Assembly (NCBI GenBank): GCA_900554545.1
Contig: USHW01000009.1
Coordinates: 1-61,881 of the forward strand
Reading direction: 5' to 3'
DNA length: 61,881 nucleotides
DNA from: an uncultured Prevotella sp.
Lineage (GTDB): Bacteria; Bacteroidota; Bacteroidia; Bacteroidales; Bacteroidaceae
Within the stretch, counting starts at the first letter, position 1, and every line of letters begins with the position of its first letter. The notes beneath the pieces were generated by a model. It ran no database searches. It saw only the letters and a program-made list of their open reading frames with translations, and was not told where the DNA came from. This document shows, piece by piece, positions 1 through 7,939 of this stretch. Position numbers and translations under genes: made by a program.

Positions 1-185
1 CCACAGAAATAAACGCTCATCAGCGAACGGACTATCTCGCTGAACTGATATCCGATGATACTGCGGCATCTCTGACCCAGTGTTGAGTCGATAACGGGTG
101 AAAGCATGGAGTCAAATTTCTCCATGATTGAAAAAAATCCTCCAAAAGGTGTGAGTTTCTCAGATTTTATTTGTACCTTTGCCAT
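1..185 (-). CDS. IS1380-type transposase, N-terminal part cut by the window edge
   Basis: An open frame runs leftward from an ATG at 185 to the window edge, giving 61 residues with no stop. It begins MAKVQIKSEKLTPFGG, then FSIMEKFDSMLSPVIDSTLG, and contains SEIVRSLMSVYFCG, which I recognise as the start of the IS4/IS1380-superfamily DDE transposases common in Bacteroides and Prevotella. The catalytic residues would lie beyond the window, so intactness cannot be judged. A perfect 10-bp hairpin lies upstream at 256-280 and an 8-bp inverted pair at 217-224/304-311, which may belong to the element's end. The identification is by recognition of the N-terminus only. Confidence 0.75.
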   Translation of the reverse strand, partial: MAKVQIKSEKLTPFGGFFSIMEKFDSMLSPVIDSTLGQRCRSIIGYQFSEIVRSLMSVYFC

Positions 186-216
186 GTCTTGTTACGATTT
201 ACGCTTGTTTTGATTT

Positions 217-311
217 GCAACACTAAGATAAGTGAAAAATCTGACACGGCAAAATCCTGAGCAACTTTTTGTTGCTCAGGAACTTATAAATAAAGTTAAA
301 TCAAAGTGTTG
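217..311. repeat. Hairpin region upstream of the transposase
   Basis: The words CCTGAGCAAC (256-265) and GTTGCTCAGG (271-280) form a perfect 10-bp stem with a five-T loop. Outside it GCAACACT (217-224) pairs with AGTGTTGC (304-311). Being just upstream of the transposase start, these could be the subterminal or terminal structure of the insertion sequence or a transcription block protecting it from readthrough. The rest of the gap up to 511 holds nothing else I can name. Confidence 0.6.
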
Positions 312-511
312 CGGAATTAAGGTTATAGAAAACTGTGGGAAACTGCCGCAAACACGCAATGTAAACCATATTTAGACACTTGAAATACACACTCCGCGAC
401 AGAACGGGGCAGCCGTGGACGACGTTAAAAACTTTAAACATCAAAGTCCCAATTATTGTTAAACCTACGGCCTGCGACAACAGCAGGCTTTAAACCAAAA
501 ACATTACAAAA

Positions 512-1474
512 ATGAACAAGAAGAGTTGGAAGTATCTTGTACCATGCATGGCCTTCGCGCTGTGCTCCGTAGCATTCACATCGTGCGGCGACGACGACGA
601 AGGCGGCCCCACCCCACAAGGCCCCACAACAACGTTTGCAGGCAAACTGCCCACACAGGTAGGCAGCTACACGTTCCACTACGACGACAATGGACGCTGC
701 ACACGCGTGTCGTCAAGCTACAGCGACGTGCTTGAAATAGACTACAAGCGCAACATTATAATGACCGACGGCGAAGACGACTACATGAACATAACCTTCA
801 ACAGCAAAGGATACATAACAAAGATGTCTGGTTCGTGGAATTATTCCGAAGGCGGCGAATATGAAAAGGGCAGCGGCACGGTGACATTCAAGTATGACGG
901 CGACGGCCACCTGACAACATACAGTGGCACATCGAAGGAAAGCTACAGCTTCGACGGTGAGAAATACTCGTACACCGGCTACGGTAACGTCAGCTGCACA
1001 TGGCGCGGCGGCAATCTCGTAAGTGCGGAGTACACATACGAGGAGACCGAAAACGGCGACAAGGACACCGAAACCGAAGACTACACCATAACCTACGACG
1101 AAACGTCGGATAACGAGACAAGGCAGTGTCCCATGGCACTGAACGACATATTCGGCGACGACATGTTCCTGCTTGCCATCGTTGGCCTGTACGGAGAAGG
1201 GCCGGCACAGCTTCCCGAAAGGATTGAATGCGTAGGCAAAGACAACTACGGCTCAAGCTATACCGACATAACCAATGCTGCATACGGCCTTAACGCCGAC
1301 GGCACGATTGACTGGGAAAGCCTCAACGGCTACCGCTACGACTACTCATACACCACATTCTCGTCTGGCGACAATGCGGAGACGGCGGCATATAACATGG
1401 CGAAAGCCATGCAGGCAGGGCAGAAGAAACTGCGCGTGCGCGACTTCTTCATGCACAAGCGCAACCGCAAATAA
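512..1474 (+). CDS. Putative surface lipoprotein, DUF4595-like
   Basis: A 320-residue protein with a typical lipoprotein signal: positively charged start MNKK, a hydrophobic stretch, and a lipobox ending at Cys25 (AFTSC). The residues after the cysteine are Gly-Asp-Asp-Asp-Glu, the acidic type of signal linked in Bacteroidota to surface exposure. The body carries repeated short beta-strand patterns such as YTFHYDDNGRCTRV, FNSKGYITKM and FKYDGDGHLTTY, like the RHS/YD-type strands of DUF4595 proteins. Function is unknown for the family. It is a single gene followed at once by a strong terminator. The family call is by pattern and is moderately sure. Confidence 0.75.
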   Translation: MNKKSWKYLVPCMAFALCSVAFTSCGDDDEGGPTPQGPTTTFAGKLPTQVGSYTFHYDDNGRCTRVSSSYSDVLEIDYKRNIIMTDGEDDYMNITFNSKGYITKMSGSWNYSEGGEYEKGSGTVTFKYDGDGHLTTYSGTSKESYSFDGEKYSYTGYGNVSCTWRGGNLVSAEYTYEETENGDKDTETEDYTITYDETSDNETRQCPMALNDIFGDDMFLLAIVGLYGEGPAQLPERIECVGKDNYGSSYTDITNAAYGLNADGTIDWESLNGYRYDYSYTTFSSGDNAETAAYNMAKAMQAGQKKLRVRDFFMHKRNRK

Positions 1475-1505
1475 TGCGGCAAGGCTGCACCGCAGCATAC
1501 AATCC

Positions 1506-1543
1506 GTCAAAAAGGTGCGCTCGTTTGGGCGCACCTTTTTGAC
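1506..1543 (+). terminator. Intrinsic terminator after the DUF4595-like gene
   Basis: A perfect 15-bp inverted repeat: GTCAAAAAGGTGCGC at 1506-1520 and its complement at 1529-1543, with an 8-base loop. The right arm contains CACCTTTTT, so this works as a Rho-independent terminator, and with A-tracts on the left it could act in both directions. Confidence 0.85.
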
Positions 1544-1569
1544 GTTCATGGCAGGCACTTGCAACCGGC

Positions 1570-1672
1570 TGATTATCAACAGTTTCCCAACATGCCACCT
1601 TTCAGCGTGCAAAACATGGCTTTTCAGCCGCCAAAAGGTGGCCTTTTATCTGCCAAAAGGCCATCAATTGAA
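1570..1672. repeat. Palindromic stack 1, with directional motif on its left
   Basis: The motif TGATTATCAACAGTTTCC starts at 1570. It is followed by degenerate palindromic units (GCCACCTTTC, AAAACATGGCTTTT, AAAAGGTGGCCTTTT, AAAAGGCCATC) separated by short spacers. This is the first of 14 such stacks in the window. Units of opposite sense pair into stems flanked by A and T tracts, as in bidirectional terminators. This one separates the lipoprotein unit from the MATE gene. The other bases up to 1842 hold only the MATE promoter. Confidence 0.8.
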
Positions 1673-1813
1673 AAAGCGCCAACGCCAACCCCGGCATCAA
1701 GCAGCCGCAACTATCGGCACAACATATCAAGCCCCACCCTCAAGGTGAGCCGGTGAGGGATGTCAAGTACTCTGTTTTTTACCAATATCTTTCGCTTAAC
1801 CGAAATTTTGCAG

Positions 1814-1821
1814 TACCTTTG
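1814..1821 (+). promoter_or_regulatory. -7 box of the MATE gene promoter
   Basis: TACCTTTG matches the Bacteroidota TAnnTTTG box and lies 21 bases before the ATG at 1843. The -33 element is poor (a T-rich stretch near 1790). Confidence 0.6.
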
Positions 1822-1842
1822 CACCGATAAAGAAAGATTTTT

Positions 1843-3204
1843 ATGGATAACAGACAGGCAACACTTGAACTTGGAACAAAGCCGGTAGGCAAACTGCTGG
1901 CACAGTATGCCCTGCCGGCCATCATAGCGATGACGGCCTCTTCGCTGTACAACATGATTGACAGCATCTTCATCGGGCAGGGCGTTGGCGCTCTGGCAAT
2001 TTCCGGACTGGCCATAACATTCCCGCTGATGAACCTTTCGGCGGCCTTCGGAGCCGCCGTCGGCATAGGCTCGTCGACATGTATCTCTGTGAAATTAGGG
2101 CAGAAAGACTACAAGATGGCCGAACACATTTTCGGCAACAGCTTCACACTAAACCTCATCGTGGGCGTGGCCTTCGGCGTGATAACGCTTTTATTCCTCG
2201 ACCCCATACTGTATTTCTTCGGCGCGAGCGAGAACACCATACCCTACGCGCGCGACTACATGCTCGTAATCCTGGCAGGCAACGTGGTGTCACAGACGTT
2301 CCTCGGCATGAACGCCGTGCTGCGCGCGGCCAGCAAGCCAAGGCAGGCCATGGCGGCGACCATCCTCACCGTCATTCTGAACATTGTGCTCGCACCTATA
2401 TTTATATGGCCACTGGGCATGGGAATACAGGGCGCGGCGCTGGCCACCATCCTGTCACAGCTCGTCGCGCTGATGTGGCAGCTCAAGCTGTTCAGCAACC
2501 AGCAGGAGATATTGCACTTCCAACGGGGCATATACAAGCTGAAAAAGGACATCGTGAAAAACATCACGAGCATAGGCATGTCACCCTTCGCGATGAACGT
2601 GTGCGCCTGCGTCGTGGTAATCTTCATCAACGCCGGACTGTCACACTACGGCGGCGACATGGCCGTCGGCGCCTACGGCATAGCCAGCAAGGTGTCGTTC
2701 ATATTCGTGATGGTAACCATCGGACTCAACCAGGGCATGCTCCCGATAGCCGGCTACAACTACGGCGCGCAGCGGTTCGACCGCCTCATGAAGGTGCTCA
2801 AGATTGCGATGATAACAGCCACGATAATAACCACCACGGGCTTCGTCATCGCCGAGTTCTTTCCTTACCAGTGCGCGCGGCTCTTTACGACCGACAATCA
2901 CCTTATAGACCTGGCCATAGAGGGTATAAGAATACACATGCTGGCCTTCCCGATAGTAGGTTGCCAGATGGTAATAACCAACTTCTTCCAGTGCATCGGC
3001 AAGGCGAAAATCAGCATTTTCCTGTCGCTCTCGCGCCAGATGCTGTTCCTCCTGCCGCTGCTCGTAATCCTGCCGCCCATCATGAAGGTAGACGGAGTGT
3101 GGACGGCGATGCCCATATCCGACGCCGTGGCGGCCATAGTGGCCTTTGTCATGATGGCAAAATACATGAAAAAGTTTAAGAAGCAGATGAGTTTAGGGGC
3201 ATAA
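1843..3204 (+). CDS. MATE family efflux transporter
   Basis: A 453-residue integral membrane protein of normal MATE length with about 12 predicted helices. The N-terminal half has the usual pattern LLAQYALPAIIAMTASSLYNMIDSIFIGQGVG followed by PLMNLSAAFGAAVGIGSST, and the second half repeats it with the PIAGYNYGAQRFDR segment typical of the NorM/DinF-like subgroup. It would export cationic or hydrophobic compounds using a Na+ or H+ gradient. The start is the ATG 21 bases behind a TACCTTTG box. The gene is followed by an octamer array and then a kinase-like gene in the same direction. A second, unrelated-looking MATE gene is at 44483. Confidence 0.9.
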   Translation: MDNRQATLELGTKPVGKLLAQYALPAIIAMTASSLYNMIDSIFIGQGVGALAISGLAITFPLMNLSAAFGAAVGIGSSTCISVKLGQKDYKMAEHIFGNSFTLNLIVGVAFGVITLLFLDPILYFFGASENTIPYARDYMLVILAGNVVSQTFLGMNAVLRAASKPRQAMAATILTVILNIVLAPIFIWPLGMGIQGAALATILSQLVALMWQLKLFSNQQEILHFQRGIYKLKKDIVKNITSIGMSPFAMNVCACVVVIFINAGLSHYGGDMAVGAYGIASKVSFIFVMVTIGLNQGMLPIAGYNYGAQRFDRLMKVLKIAMITATIITTTGFVIAEFFPYQCARLFTTDNHLIDLAIEGIRIHMLAFPIVGCQMVITNFFQCIGKAKISIFLSLSRQMLFLLPLLVILPPIMKVDGVWTAMPISDAVAAIVAFVMMAKYMKKFKKQMSLGA

Positions 3205-3290
3205 GGTTATGCGGTTATAAGGTCATACGGCGCGGAAACAAAGCCGCATAACCTCATAACCGTACAACCCCAAAACCGCAAAAACAAATA
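3205..3290. repeat. Paired octamer array A (GGTTATAC words)
   Basis: Left arm 3205-3230 reads GGTTATGC-GGTTATAA-GGTCATAC-GG; right arm 3244-3289 carries the inverted words CCGCATAACC, TCATAACC, GTACAACC, AAAACCGC. The right arm ends just before the ATG at 3293. It fills the whole spacer between two codirectional genes. Confidence 0.85.
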
Positions 3291-3292
3291 TT

Positions 3293-3922
3293 ATGGACGA
3301 TAAAAAGATAATAATCAACGTAGGAAGGCAGCTTGGCAGCGGCGGACTCGTCATCGCGAAGATGCTTGCCGACGACTTCAAATGCAACTTCTACGACCGC
3401 GAGCTGCTCAACCTTGCGGCCAAGGAAAGCGGCTTCAGCGAAAAGTTCTTTGAACAGAACGACGAGAAAAAGGGCTTTTTCCGCTCGCTTTTCCACATGC
3501 ACGCACCGTTCGTGTCAGACAACAACTTCTACAGCAACAAGCTGTCGCAGGAAAGCCTGTTCCAGTTCCAAAGCGACGCGATACGCAAGGCAGCCGCAGA
3601 ACACTCGTGCGTGTTCGTCGGCAGGTGCGCCGATTACGTGCTGCGCGACTTCAAGAACACGGTAAGCGTATTCATCACGGCCGACCTTGACGAGCGCATC
3701 AGCCGTATATGCAAACGCCACAGCTGCACGGAAGACGAGGCAAAGAAAATCATCGACACCAAAGAAGCCACCCGCTCGTCGTACTACAACTATTACACCG
3801 GCAAGGAATGGGGGCACAGCAAGTCGTACGACCTCTGCATAAACTCAAGCATTCTTGGCATGGAAGGCACCGAGGAGTTCATCAAAGAGTTCATCAGGAA
3901 GAAACTTGATATACGGTTATAA
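3293..3922 (+). CDS. Cytidylate kinase-like family protein
   Basis: A 209-residue protein of the AAA_26 cytidylate-kinase-like family. It has a glycine-rich nucleotide loop near residues 10-17 (GRQLGSGG), the FYDRELL strand around residue 38, the conserved CVFVGRCADYVL segment near residue 104, and an arginine-rich lid (ERISRICKRH). Members are P-loop phosphotransferases of unproven substrate. The genuine cmk of this genome appears to be the gene at 33128, so this is a paralogue with another role. It lies between two octamer arrays, in line with neighbours that share only direction. Confidence 0.85.
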   Translation: MDDKKIIINVGRQLGSGGLVIAKMLADDFKCNFYDRELLNLAAKESGFSEKFFEQNDEKKGFFRSLFHMHAPFVSDNNFYSNKLSQESLFQFQSDAIRKAAAEHSCVFVGRCADYVLRDFKNTVSVFITADLDERISRICKRHSCTEDEAKKIIDTKEATRSSYYNYYTGKEWGHSKSYDLCINSSILGMEGTEEFIKEFIRKKLDIRL

Positions 3923-3994
3923 GGTTATACGGTTGTGCGGTTATACGGTGATGTTACCATAAAATCCCCATAACCGACGACCGCAAAACTGCAA
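3913..3994. repeat. Paired octamer array B1
   Basis: Left words GGTTATAA, GGTTATAC, GGTTGTGC, GGTTATAC start right at the end of the kinase-like gene: its last codons and stop (GGTTATAA) are part of the array. The right words are CCCCATAACC, GACGACCGC and AAAACTGC. A second hairpin unit follows directly. Confidence 0.85.
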
Positions 3995-3998
3995 ATAA

Positions 3999-4080
3999 TA
4001 CGGTTATAAGGTTCTTCGGTTATAAGGTCATACGGTAATGTCACCGTAAAACCTCATAACCCCATAACCGTAAAACCTCA
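3999..4080. repeat. Paired octamer array B2
   Basis: This is a second full hairpin in the same gap. The left words are CGGTTATAAGGTTCTTCGG, TTATAAGG and TCATACGG; the right words are CCGTAAAACC, TCATAACC, CCATAACC and GTAAAACC. It ends 8 bases before the ATG at 4088. Two complete units in tandem suggest the arrays can be added or duplicated. Confidence 0.85.
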
Positions 4081-4087
4081 AACTGAC

Positions 4088-4606
4088 ATGAAGAAAATCG
4101 GCATCATCAGCGACACCCATGCTTATTGGGACGACAAGTACCTGCATTACTTCGAGCCGTGCGACGAGATTTGGCACGCAGGCGACATAGGTTCGATGGA
4201 AGTTGCGGAGCGTCTGGCCGAGTTCAGGACACTCCGCGCCGTATGCGGAAACTGCGACGGGGGCGACCTGCGGCGGATGTTCACTGAAAAACTAAGGTGG
4301 AAATGCGAGGACGCCGACGTGCTGATGAAACACATCGGGGGCTATCCCGGCAACTATGACGCCAGCATACGCGCCTCAATCTACGCCAGTCCGCCACAGC
4401 TTTTCATCTCCGGGCATTCGCATATACTGAAAGTGAAGTACGACAAAACGCTCAACCTGCTGCACATCAATCCCGGAGCAGCCGGCCTGCAAGGATGGCA
4501 TAAAGAGCGTACAATAGTCAGGCTCACCGTGGACGGCAACCAGTTCAAAGACCTTGAAGTGATAACACTGGCCGGACAGAAACGCTACGACGACACAATT
4601 TTTTGA
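4088..4606 (+). CDS. YfcE/MJ0936-type metallophosphoesterase
   Basis: A 172-residue calcineurin-like phosphoesterase. The metal-binding motifs are all present: D9-x-H11 (GIISDTH), GD in HAGDIGS, GNCD near residue 58, GHSH near residue 119 and the NPGA motif after it. These coordinate two metal ions in YfcE, which hydrolyses phosphodiesters in vitro; its natural substrate is not settled. The length is usual for the family. It stands between two octamer arrays in a codirectional run leading to rfbB. Confidence 0.9.
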   Translation: MKKIGIISDTHAYWDDKYLHYFEPCDEIWHAGDIGSMEVAERLAEFRTLRAVCGNCDGGDLRRMFTEKLRWKCEDADVLMKHIGGYPGNYDASIRASIYASPPQLFISGHSHILKVKYDKTLNLLHINPGAAGLQGWHKERTIVRLTVDGNQFKDLEVITLAGQKRYDDTIF

Positions 4607-4626
4607 CAAAAACCAAGTTATATATA

Positions 4627-4725
4627 TACGGTTATGAGGTCATACGGTTATAAGGTTGTACGGAAAAAACGTCCATCCTATCGCAAACCGCATAACCTTA
4701 CAACCCCTTAAACCGCAAAACCCAA
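4627..4725. repeat. Paired octamer array C
   Basis: Left words include CGGTTATGA, GGTCATAC, GGTTATAA and GGTTGTACGG; right words include CCGCATAACC, TTACAACC and AAACCGC. It fills the spacer before rfbB. Confidence 0.85.
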
Positions 4726-4741
4726 TATTACAGCCAACAAT

Positions 4742-5890
4742 ATGAAGACTTATTTAGTTACAGGCGCAGCCGGATTTATCGGCTCAAACTTCATCAAATA
4801 CCTTCTTTACAAGAAGTACAAGGATGAAGACATCAAGGTTATCGTGCTCGACCTGCTCACCTACGCAGGCAACTACGGCACAATCAAGGACGACATTGAC
4901 GGCAAACGGTGCGTTTTCGTACATGGAGACATACGAGACCGCGAACTTGCAGACAAGCTTTTCGCCGAAAACGACATTGACTTCGTTGTTAATTTCGCCG
5001 CAGAAAGTCACGTCGACCGCAGCATAGAGAACCCGCAACTGTTTCTTGAGACTAACATACTTGGCACACAGAACCTCTTGGACGCCGCCCGCCGGGCGTG
5101 GGTTACGGGCAAAGACGCTACGGGATACCCGGCATGGAAGGAAGGCAAACGCTTCCATCAGGTGAGCACCGACGAAGTGTACGGTTCGCTCGGAGCTGAA
5201 GGTTACTTCACCGAAGCAACCCCCTTATGCCCCCACAGCCCGTACAGCGCGTCGAAAACAAGCGCCGACATGATAGTGAAAGCCTACCATGACACCTACC
5301 ACATGCCTGTAACCATCACCCGTTGCTCGAACAATTACGGCCCGTATCACTTCCCGGAAAAGCTTATTCCGCTAATTATCAACAACATACTCGAAGGCAA
5401 GCAGCTGCCCGTTTACGGAAAAGGCGACAACATAAGGGACTGGCTTTACGTCGAAGACCACTGCAAGGCAATCGACCTTGTGGTGCGTGAAGGACGCGAC
5501 GGAGAGGTTTACAACGTAGGCGGACACAACGAGATGAGGAACATCGACATAGTAAAGCTCACTATAAAGACCATCCACGACATGATGGCCGACGACAAGC
5601 AGCTGCGCAACATACTGAAAAAGCAGGTTAAAGACGCCAATGGCGACATCGACATAAGCTGGATTAACGACAGCCTCATCACATTTGTCACCGACCGTCT
5701 CGGCCACGACCAGCGTTACGCCATAGACCCGACAAAAATCAAGAACGAGCTTGGATGGCAGCCGGAAACCATGTTCGCCGAAGGCATCGTCAAGACTATA
5801 CGATGGAACCTGGAACATCAGGACTGGGTAAACGAGGTCACCAGCGGCGATTATCAGAAGTATTACGAGCAGATGTACGGCAACAGATAA
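4742..5890 (+). CDS. rfbB: dTDP-glucose 4,6-dehydratase
   Basis: A 382-residue extended short-chain dehydrogenase. It has the NAD-binding GAAGFIGSN motif at residues 7-15, FAAESHVDRSI near residue 85, the STDEVYG segment and the catalytic YSASK (Tyr168, Lys172), followed by TRCSNNYGPYHFPEK, which is diagnostic of RmlB/RfbB. It converts dTDP-glucose to dTDP-4-keto-6-deoxyglucose in the cytoplasm. Here it probably feeds FdtA and FdtB encoded at 8999 and 10326. No rmlA, rmlC or rmlD is in the window. The protein is slightly longer than E. coli RfbB because of an insertion around residues 125-140 and in the C-terminal region. Confidence 0.95.
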   Translation: MKTYLVTGAAGFIGSNFIKYLLYKKYKDEDIKVIVLDLLTYAGNYGTIKDDIDGKRCVFVHGDIRDRELADKLFAENDIDFVVNFAAESHVDRSIENPQLFLETNILGTQNLLDAARRAWVTGKDATGYPAWKEGKRFHQVSTDEVYGSLGAEGYFTEATPLCPHSPYSASKTSADMIVKAYHDTYHMPVTITRCSNNYGPYHFPEKLIPLIINNILEGKQLPVYGKGDNIRDWLYVEDHCKAIDLVVREGRDGEVYNVGGHNEMRNIDIVKLTIKTIHDMMADDKQLRNILKKQVKDANGDIDISWINDSLITFVTDRLGHDQRYAIDPTKIKNELGWQPETMFAEGIVKTIRWNLEHQDWVNEVTSGDYQKYYEQMYGNR

Positions 5891-5896
5891 AGTATC

Positions 5897-5988
5897 AGGT
5901 TATGAGGTTTTAAGGTTTTACGGTCATACGGAATGGAAAAATACCGAACCTTAAAACCGCATAACCGTACAACCGCATAACCGCAAAC
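5897..5988. repeat. Paired octamer array D
   Basis: Left words GGTTATGA, GGTTTTAA, GGTTTTAC, GGTCATACGG; right words CCGAACC, TTAAAACC, GCATAACC, GTACAACC, GCATAACC. It ends about 5 bases before the ATG at 5993. Confidence 0.85.
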
Positions 5989-5992
5989 ATCC

Positions 5993-6304
5993 ATGGACGC
6001 ATTATCACAAGAGCTTCAGGACTTCCTGATACGCCTCGGCAAAGAGCCAAACTGCGTAAGCGAGAAGGTAAGACATTACATAAAGCACATCATGCACCTT
6101 GTTTACGCCGACGATGAAGACATGCTCCAACAATATTACGGACTGTTCGGCAACGATGTGAAAACGCTTGAAGACATCGCACACGAACGCCACATAAGCA
6201 ACGAAACCATGCTGAAAATCATCGAAGCCAACCTCCGCAAGATGGCGGTTTCACCCGAATGGCAGATGGTTAAGCAACTAATAAGCAGACAAGTTGACGA
6301 GTGA
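5993..6304 (+). CDS. Small protein of unknown function
   Basis: A 103-residue, probably helical, soluble protein with no signal peptide. I do not recognise a domain. The part around residues 45-85 (YGLFGNDVKTLEDIAHERHISNETM) has a helix-turn-helix-like cadence similar to sigma or response-regulator recognition helices, but this is weak. The last codons, Gln-Val-Asp-Glu-stop, are made of the GTTGACGA word of the array that follows, so the array appears to have supplied the stop codon. It lies between rfbB and purT and is probably cotranscribed with them. Confidence 0.7.
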   Translation: MDALSQELQDFLIRLGKEPNCVSEKVRHYIKHIMHLVYADDEDMLQQYYGLFGNDVKTLEDIAHERHISNETMLKIIEANLRKMAVSPEWQMVKQLISRQVDE

Positions 6305-6392
6305 CGAGTTGACAAGGGAATATGCCTGAAAGGCATTTTATAGCAAAATCAAACATCCTTGTCAACTCGTTACTTGTCAACTTATCAACTAA
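6287..6392. repeat. Paired octamer array E (GTTGACGA words)
   Basis: Left arm 6289-6316 consists of CAAGTTGACGAGTGACGAGTT-type words and includes the stop codon of the preceding gene. Right arm 6357-6390 has the inverted words CTTGTCAAC, TCGTTACTTGTCAAC, TTATCAAC. The same word family appears in frame inside the genes at 52179 and 60072. Confidence 0.85.
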
Positions 6393-6405
6393 AAACACAA
6401 GAATA

Positions 6406-7569
6406 ATGAAGAAGATACTATTGTTAGGCTCGGGAGAACTGGGCAAAGAGTTTGTTATCGCCGCCAAAAGGGCCGGCCAGTACGTCGTGGCCTGCGACCG
6501 CTACGCCGGTGCTCCGGCTATGCAGGTGGCCGACGAGTGCGAAGTTTTCAACATGCTTGACGGCGACGCGCTCGACAAGGTGGTTGAGAAGCACTGTCCG
6601 GACATCATCGTCCCGGAGATTGAAGCCATCCGCACGGAACGCCTGTTCAGCTTCGAAGAGCGCGGAATACAGGTTGTCCCCAGTGCCAAGGCTGTAAACT
6701 TCACCATGAACCGCAAGGCGATACGCGACCTCGCGGCCAAGGAACTCGGCCTAAAAACAGCCAAATATTTCTACGCAAAGGCGCTTGACGAACTGAAAGA
6801 GCACGCCAAGGAAATAGGTTTCCCGTGCGTAATAAAACCCCTCATGTCATCTTCCGGCCACGGGCAGAGCGTCGTAAAGGGCGAGGATGAACTTGAAACA
6901 GCGTTCAACGCGGCGATGGAAGGCAGCCGCGGCGACGTAAAGGAAATAATAATCGAGGAGTTTATCCACTTCGACAGCGAGTTCACTCTGCTCACAGTGA
7001 CGCAGAAAAACGGCCCCACACTGTTCTGTCCGCCCATCGGCCACGTGCAGAAAGGCGGCGACTACCGCGAGAGCTGGCAGCCGTTCAGCATCCCGGAGGC
7101 CGACCTCAAGGAAGCGGAACGCATGGCCGAGGCCGTCACCCGTGCGCTGACCGGCGCCGGAATATGGGGTGTGGAGTTCTTTCTTAGCAAGGACAAGGGC
7201 GTTATATTCTCCGAACTTTCACCCCGTCCGCACGATACGGGCATGGTAACGCTCGGCCACACGCTCAACCTCAACGAGTTCGAGCTGCACTTCCGCGCCG
7301 TCATGGGGCTGCCCATCCCGGCCATACACCTTGAACACGCCGGTGCAAGCGCAGTGGTTTTGGCCAAGGAAGAGGCCGACCACGAGCCGGAATACAACAT
7401 GCTCGACGTGACGAAAGAGGACTACACGCGCCTGCGCATCTTCGGAAAGCAGCAGCAACACGTAGGGCGCCGCATGGGCGTAGTGCTCTGTTACGGCGAC
7501 GTAAACGCAGACACAACGGCGTTAAGGGACAAGGCCAAACGCCTGGCAGAAACGGTGACAGAAAGGTAA
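6406..7569 (+). CDS. purT: Formate-dependent phosphoribosylglycinamide formyltransferase
   Basis: A 387-residue ATP-grasp enzyme (E. coli PurT has 392). The N-terminus KKILLLGSGELGKEFVIAA is the PurT/PurK signature; EIEAIRTERLF, VIKPLMSSSGHGQS and FSELSPRPHDTGMVT are also as expected. It makes formyl-GAR from GAR, formate and ATP in purine synthesis. The frame is open upstream to 6322, but that part is the right arm of the octamer array, so I take the ATG at 6406. It is the last gene before array F and stack 2. Confidence 0.95.
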   Translation: MKKILLLGSGELGKEFVIAAKRAGQYVVACDRYAGAPAMQVADECEVFNMLDGDALDKVVEKHCPDIIVPEIEAIRTERLFSFEERGIQVVPSAKAVNFTMNRKAIRDLAAKELGLKTAKYFYAKALDELKEHAKEIGFPCVIKPLMSSSGHGQSVVKGEDELETAFNAAMEGSRGDVKEIIIEEFIHFDSEFTLLTVTQKNGPTLFCPPIGHVQKGGDYRESWQPFSIPEADLKEAERMAEAVTRALTGAGIWGVEFFLSKDKGVIFSELSPRPHDTGMVTLGHTLNLNEFELHFRAVMGLPIPAIHLEHAGASAVVLAKEEADHEPEYNMLDVTKEDYTRLRIFGKQQQHVGRRMGVVLCYGDVNADTTALRDKAKRLAETVTER

Positions 7570-7677
7570 AAAAGTAAAAGGGTAAAAAAGTAAAGAGCTT
7601 GTCTCTCGGGCATTTTACTTTTTTACCCTTTAAATCGGATTTTTACCCTTTCACCATTCCACCTTTTCACCCTTCAA
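7565..7677. repeat. Paired array F (GGGTAAAAAAGTAAAA words)
   Basis: Left arm 7565-7594 alternates GGTAAAAAAGTAAAA and GGGTAAAAAAGTAAAG. Right arm 7613-7677 carries TTTACTTTTTTACCC, TTTTTACCC, TTTCACC and TTTTCACCC. It begins at the last codon of purT and abuts stack 2. Confidence 0.8.
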
Positions 7678-7685
7678 CTATCTCT

Positions 7686-7788
7686 TTGATATTCAACGCG
7701 TTGCGAAAGGCCGCCTTTTGAAGTTCAAAAGACGGCCTTTTAGCTTGCAAAAGACGGCCTTTTGGAATGCGAAAGACGGCATATTGAA
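7686..7788. repeat. Palindromic stack 2, motif on the left
   Basis: The motif TGATATTCAACGCGTTGC is followed by GAAAGGCCGCCTTTTG, AAAAGACGGCCTTTT twice, and a degenerate GAAAGACGGCATATT. The first and second units can pair. It lies between purT with its array and the promoter of the acyltransferase gene. Confidence 0.85.
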
Positions 7789-7835
7789 ATTCAAACATAT
7801 TTCTGTAATTATCTCAAATAAACACCACCTGTCAC

Positions 7836-7864
7836 TTGTTTTTAATCAGAAACGTGTACCTTTG
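7836..7864 (+). promoter_or_regulatory. Promoter of the sugar-modification operon
   Basis: The -33 TTG is at 7836-7838 and the -7 TACCTTTG at 7857-7864, with 18 bases between them (21 from start to start). It lies 75 bases before the ATG at 7940 and would drive the acyltransferase-fdtA-GNAT-fdtB set. Confidence 0.7.
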
Positions 7865-7939
7865 TCAACCAAATACAAGTTGTTGACATTTCGATTTGCA
7901 AAAGAGCAACATGTTTCCGCTCTACAACATTTACAATAC

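Noticed and set aside
2079..3179. A 366-residue frame overlapping the MATE gene
   Set aside because: It is an out-of-frame shadow of the high-GC third-position pattern, rich in Arg and His, with no recognisable domain.
3205..5988. Telomere-like or origin iterons
   Set aside because: The GGTTATAC words look like iterons, but they appear in six separate spacers with a mirror half each and no replication gene nearby.
6322..6405. N-terminal extension of purT
   Set aside because: The extra 28 residues are translation of the array's right arm; the conserved PurT start is at 6406.
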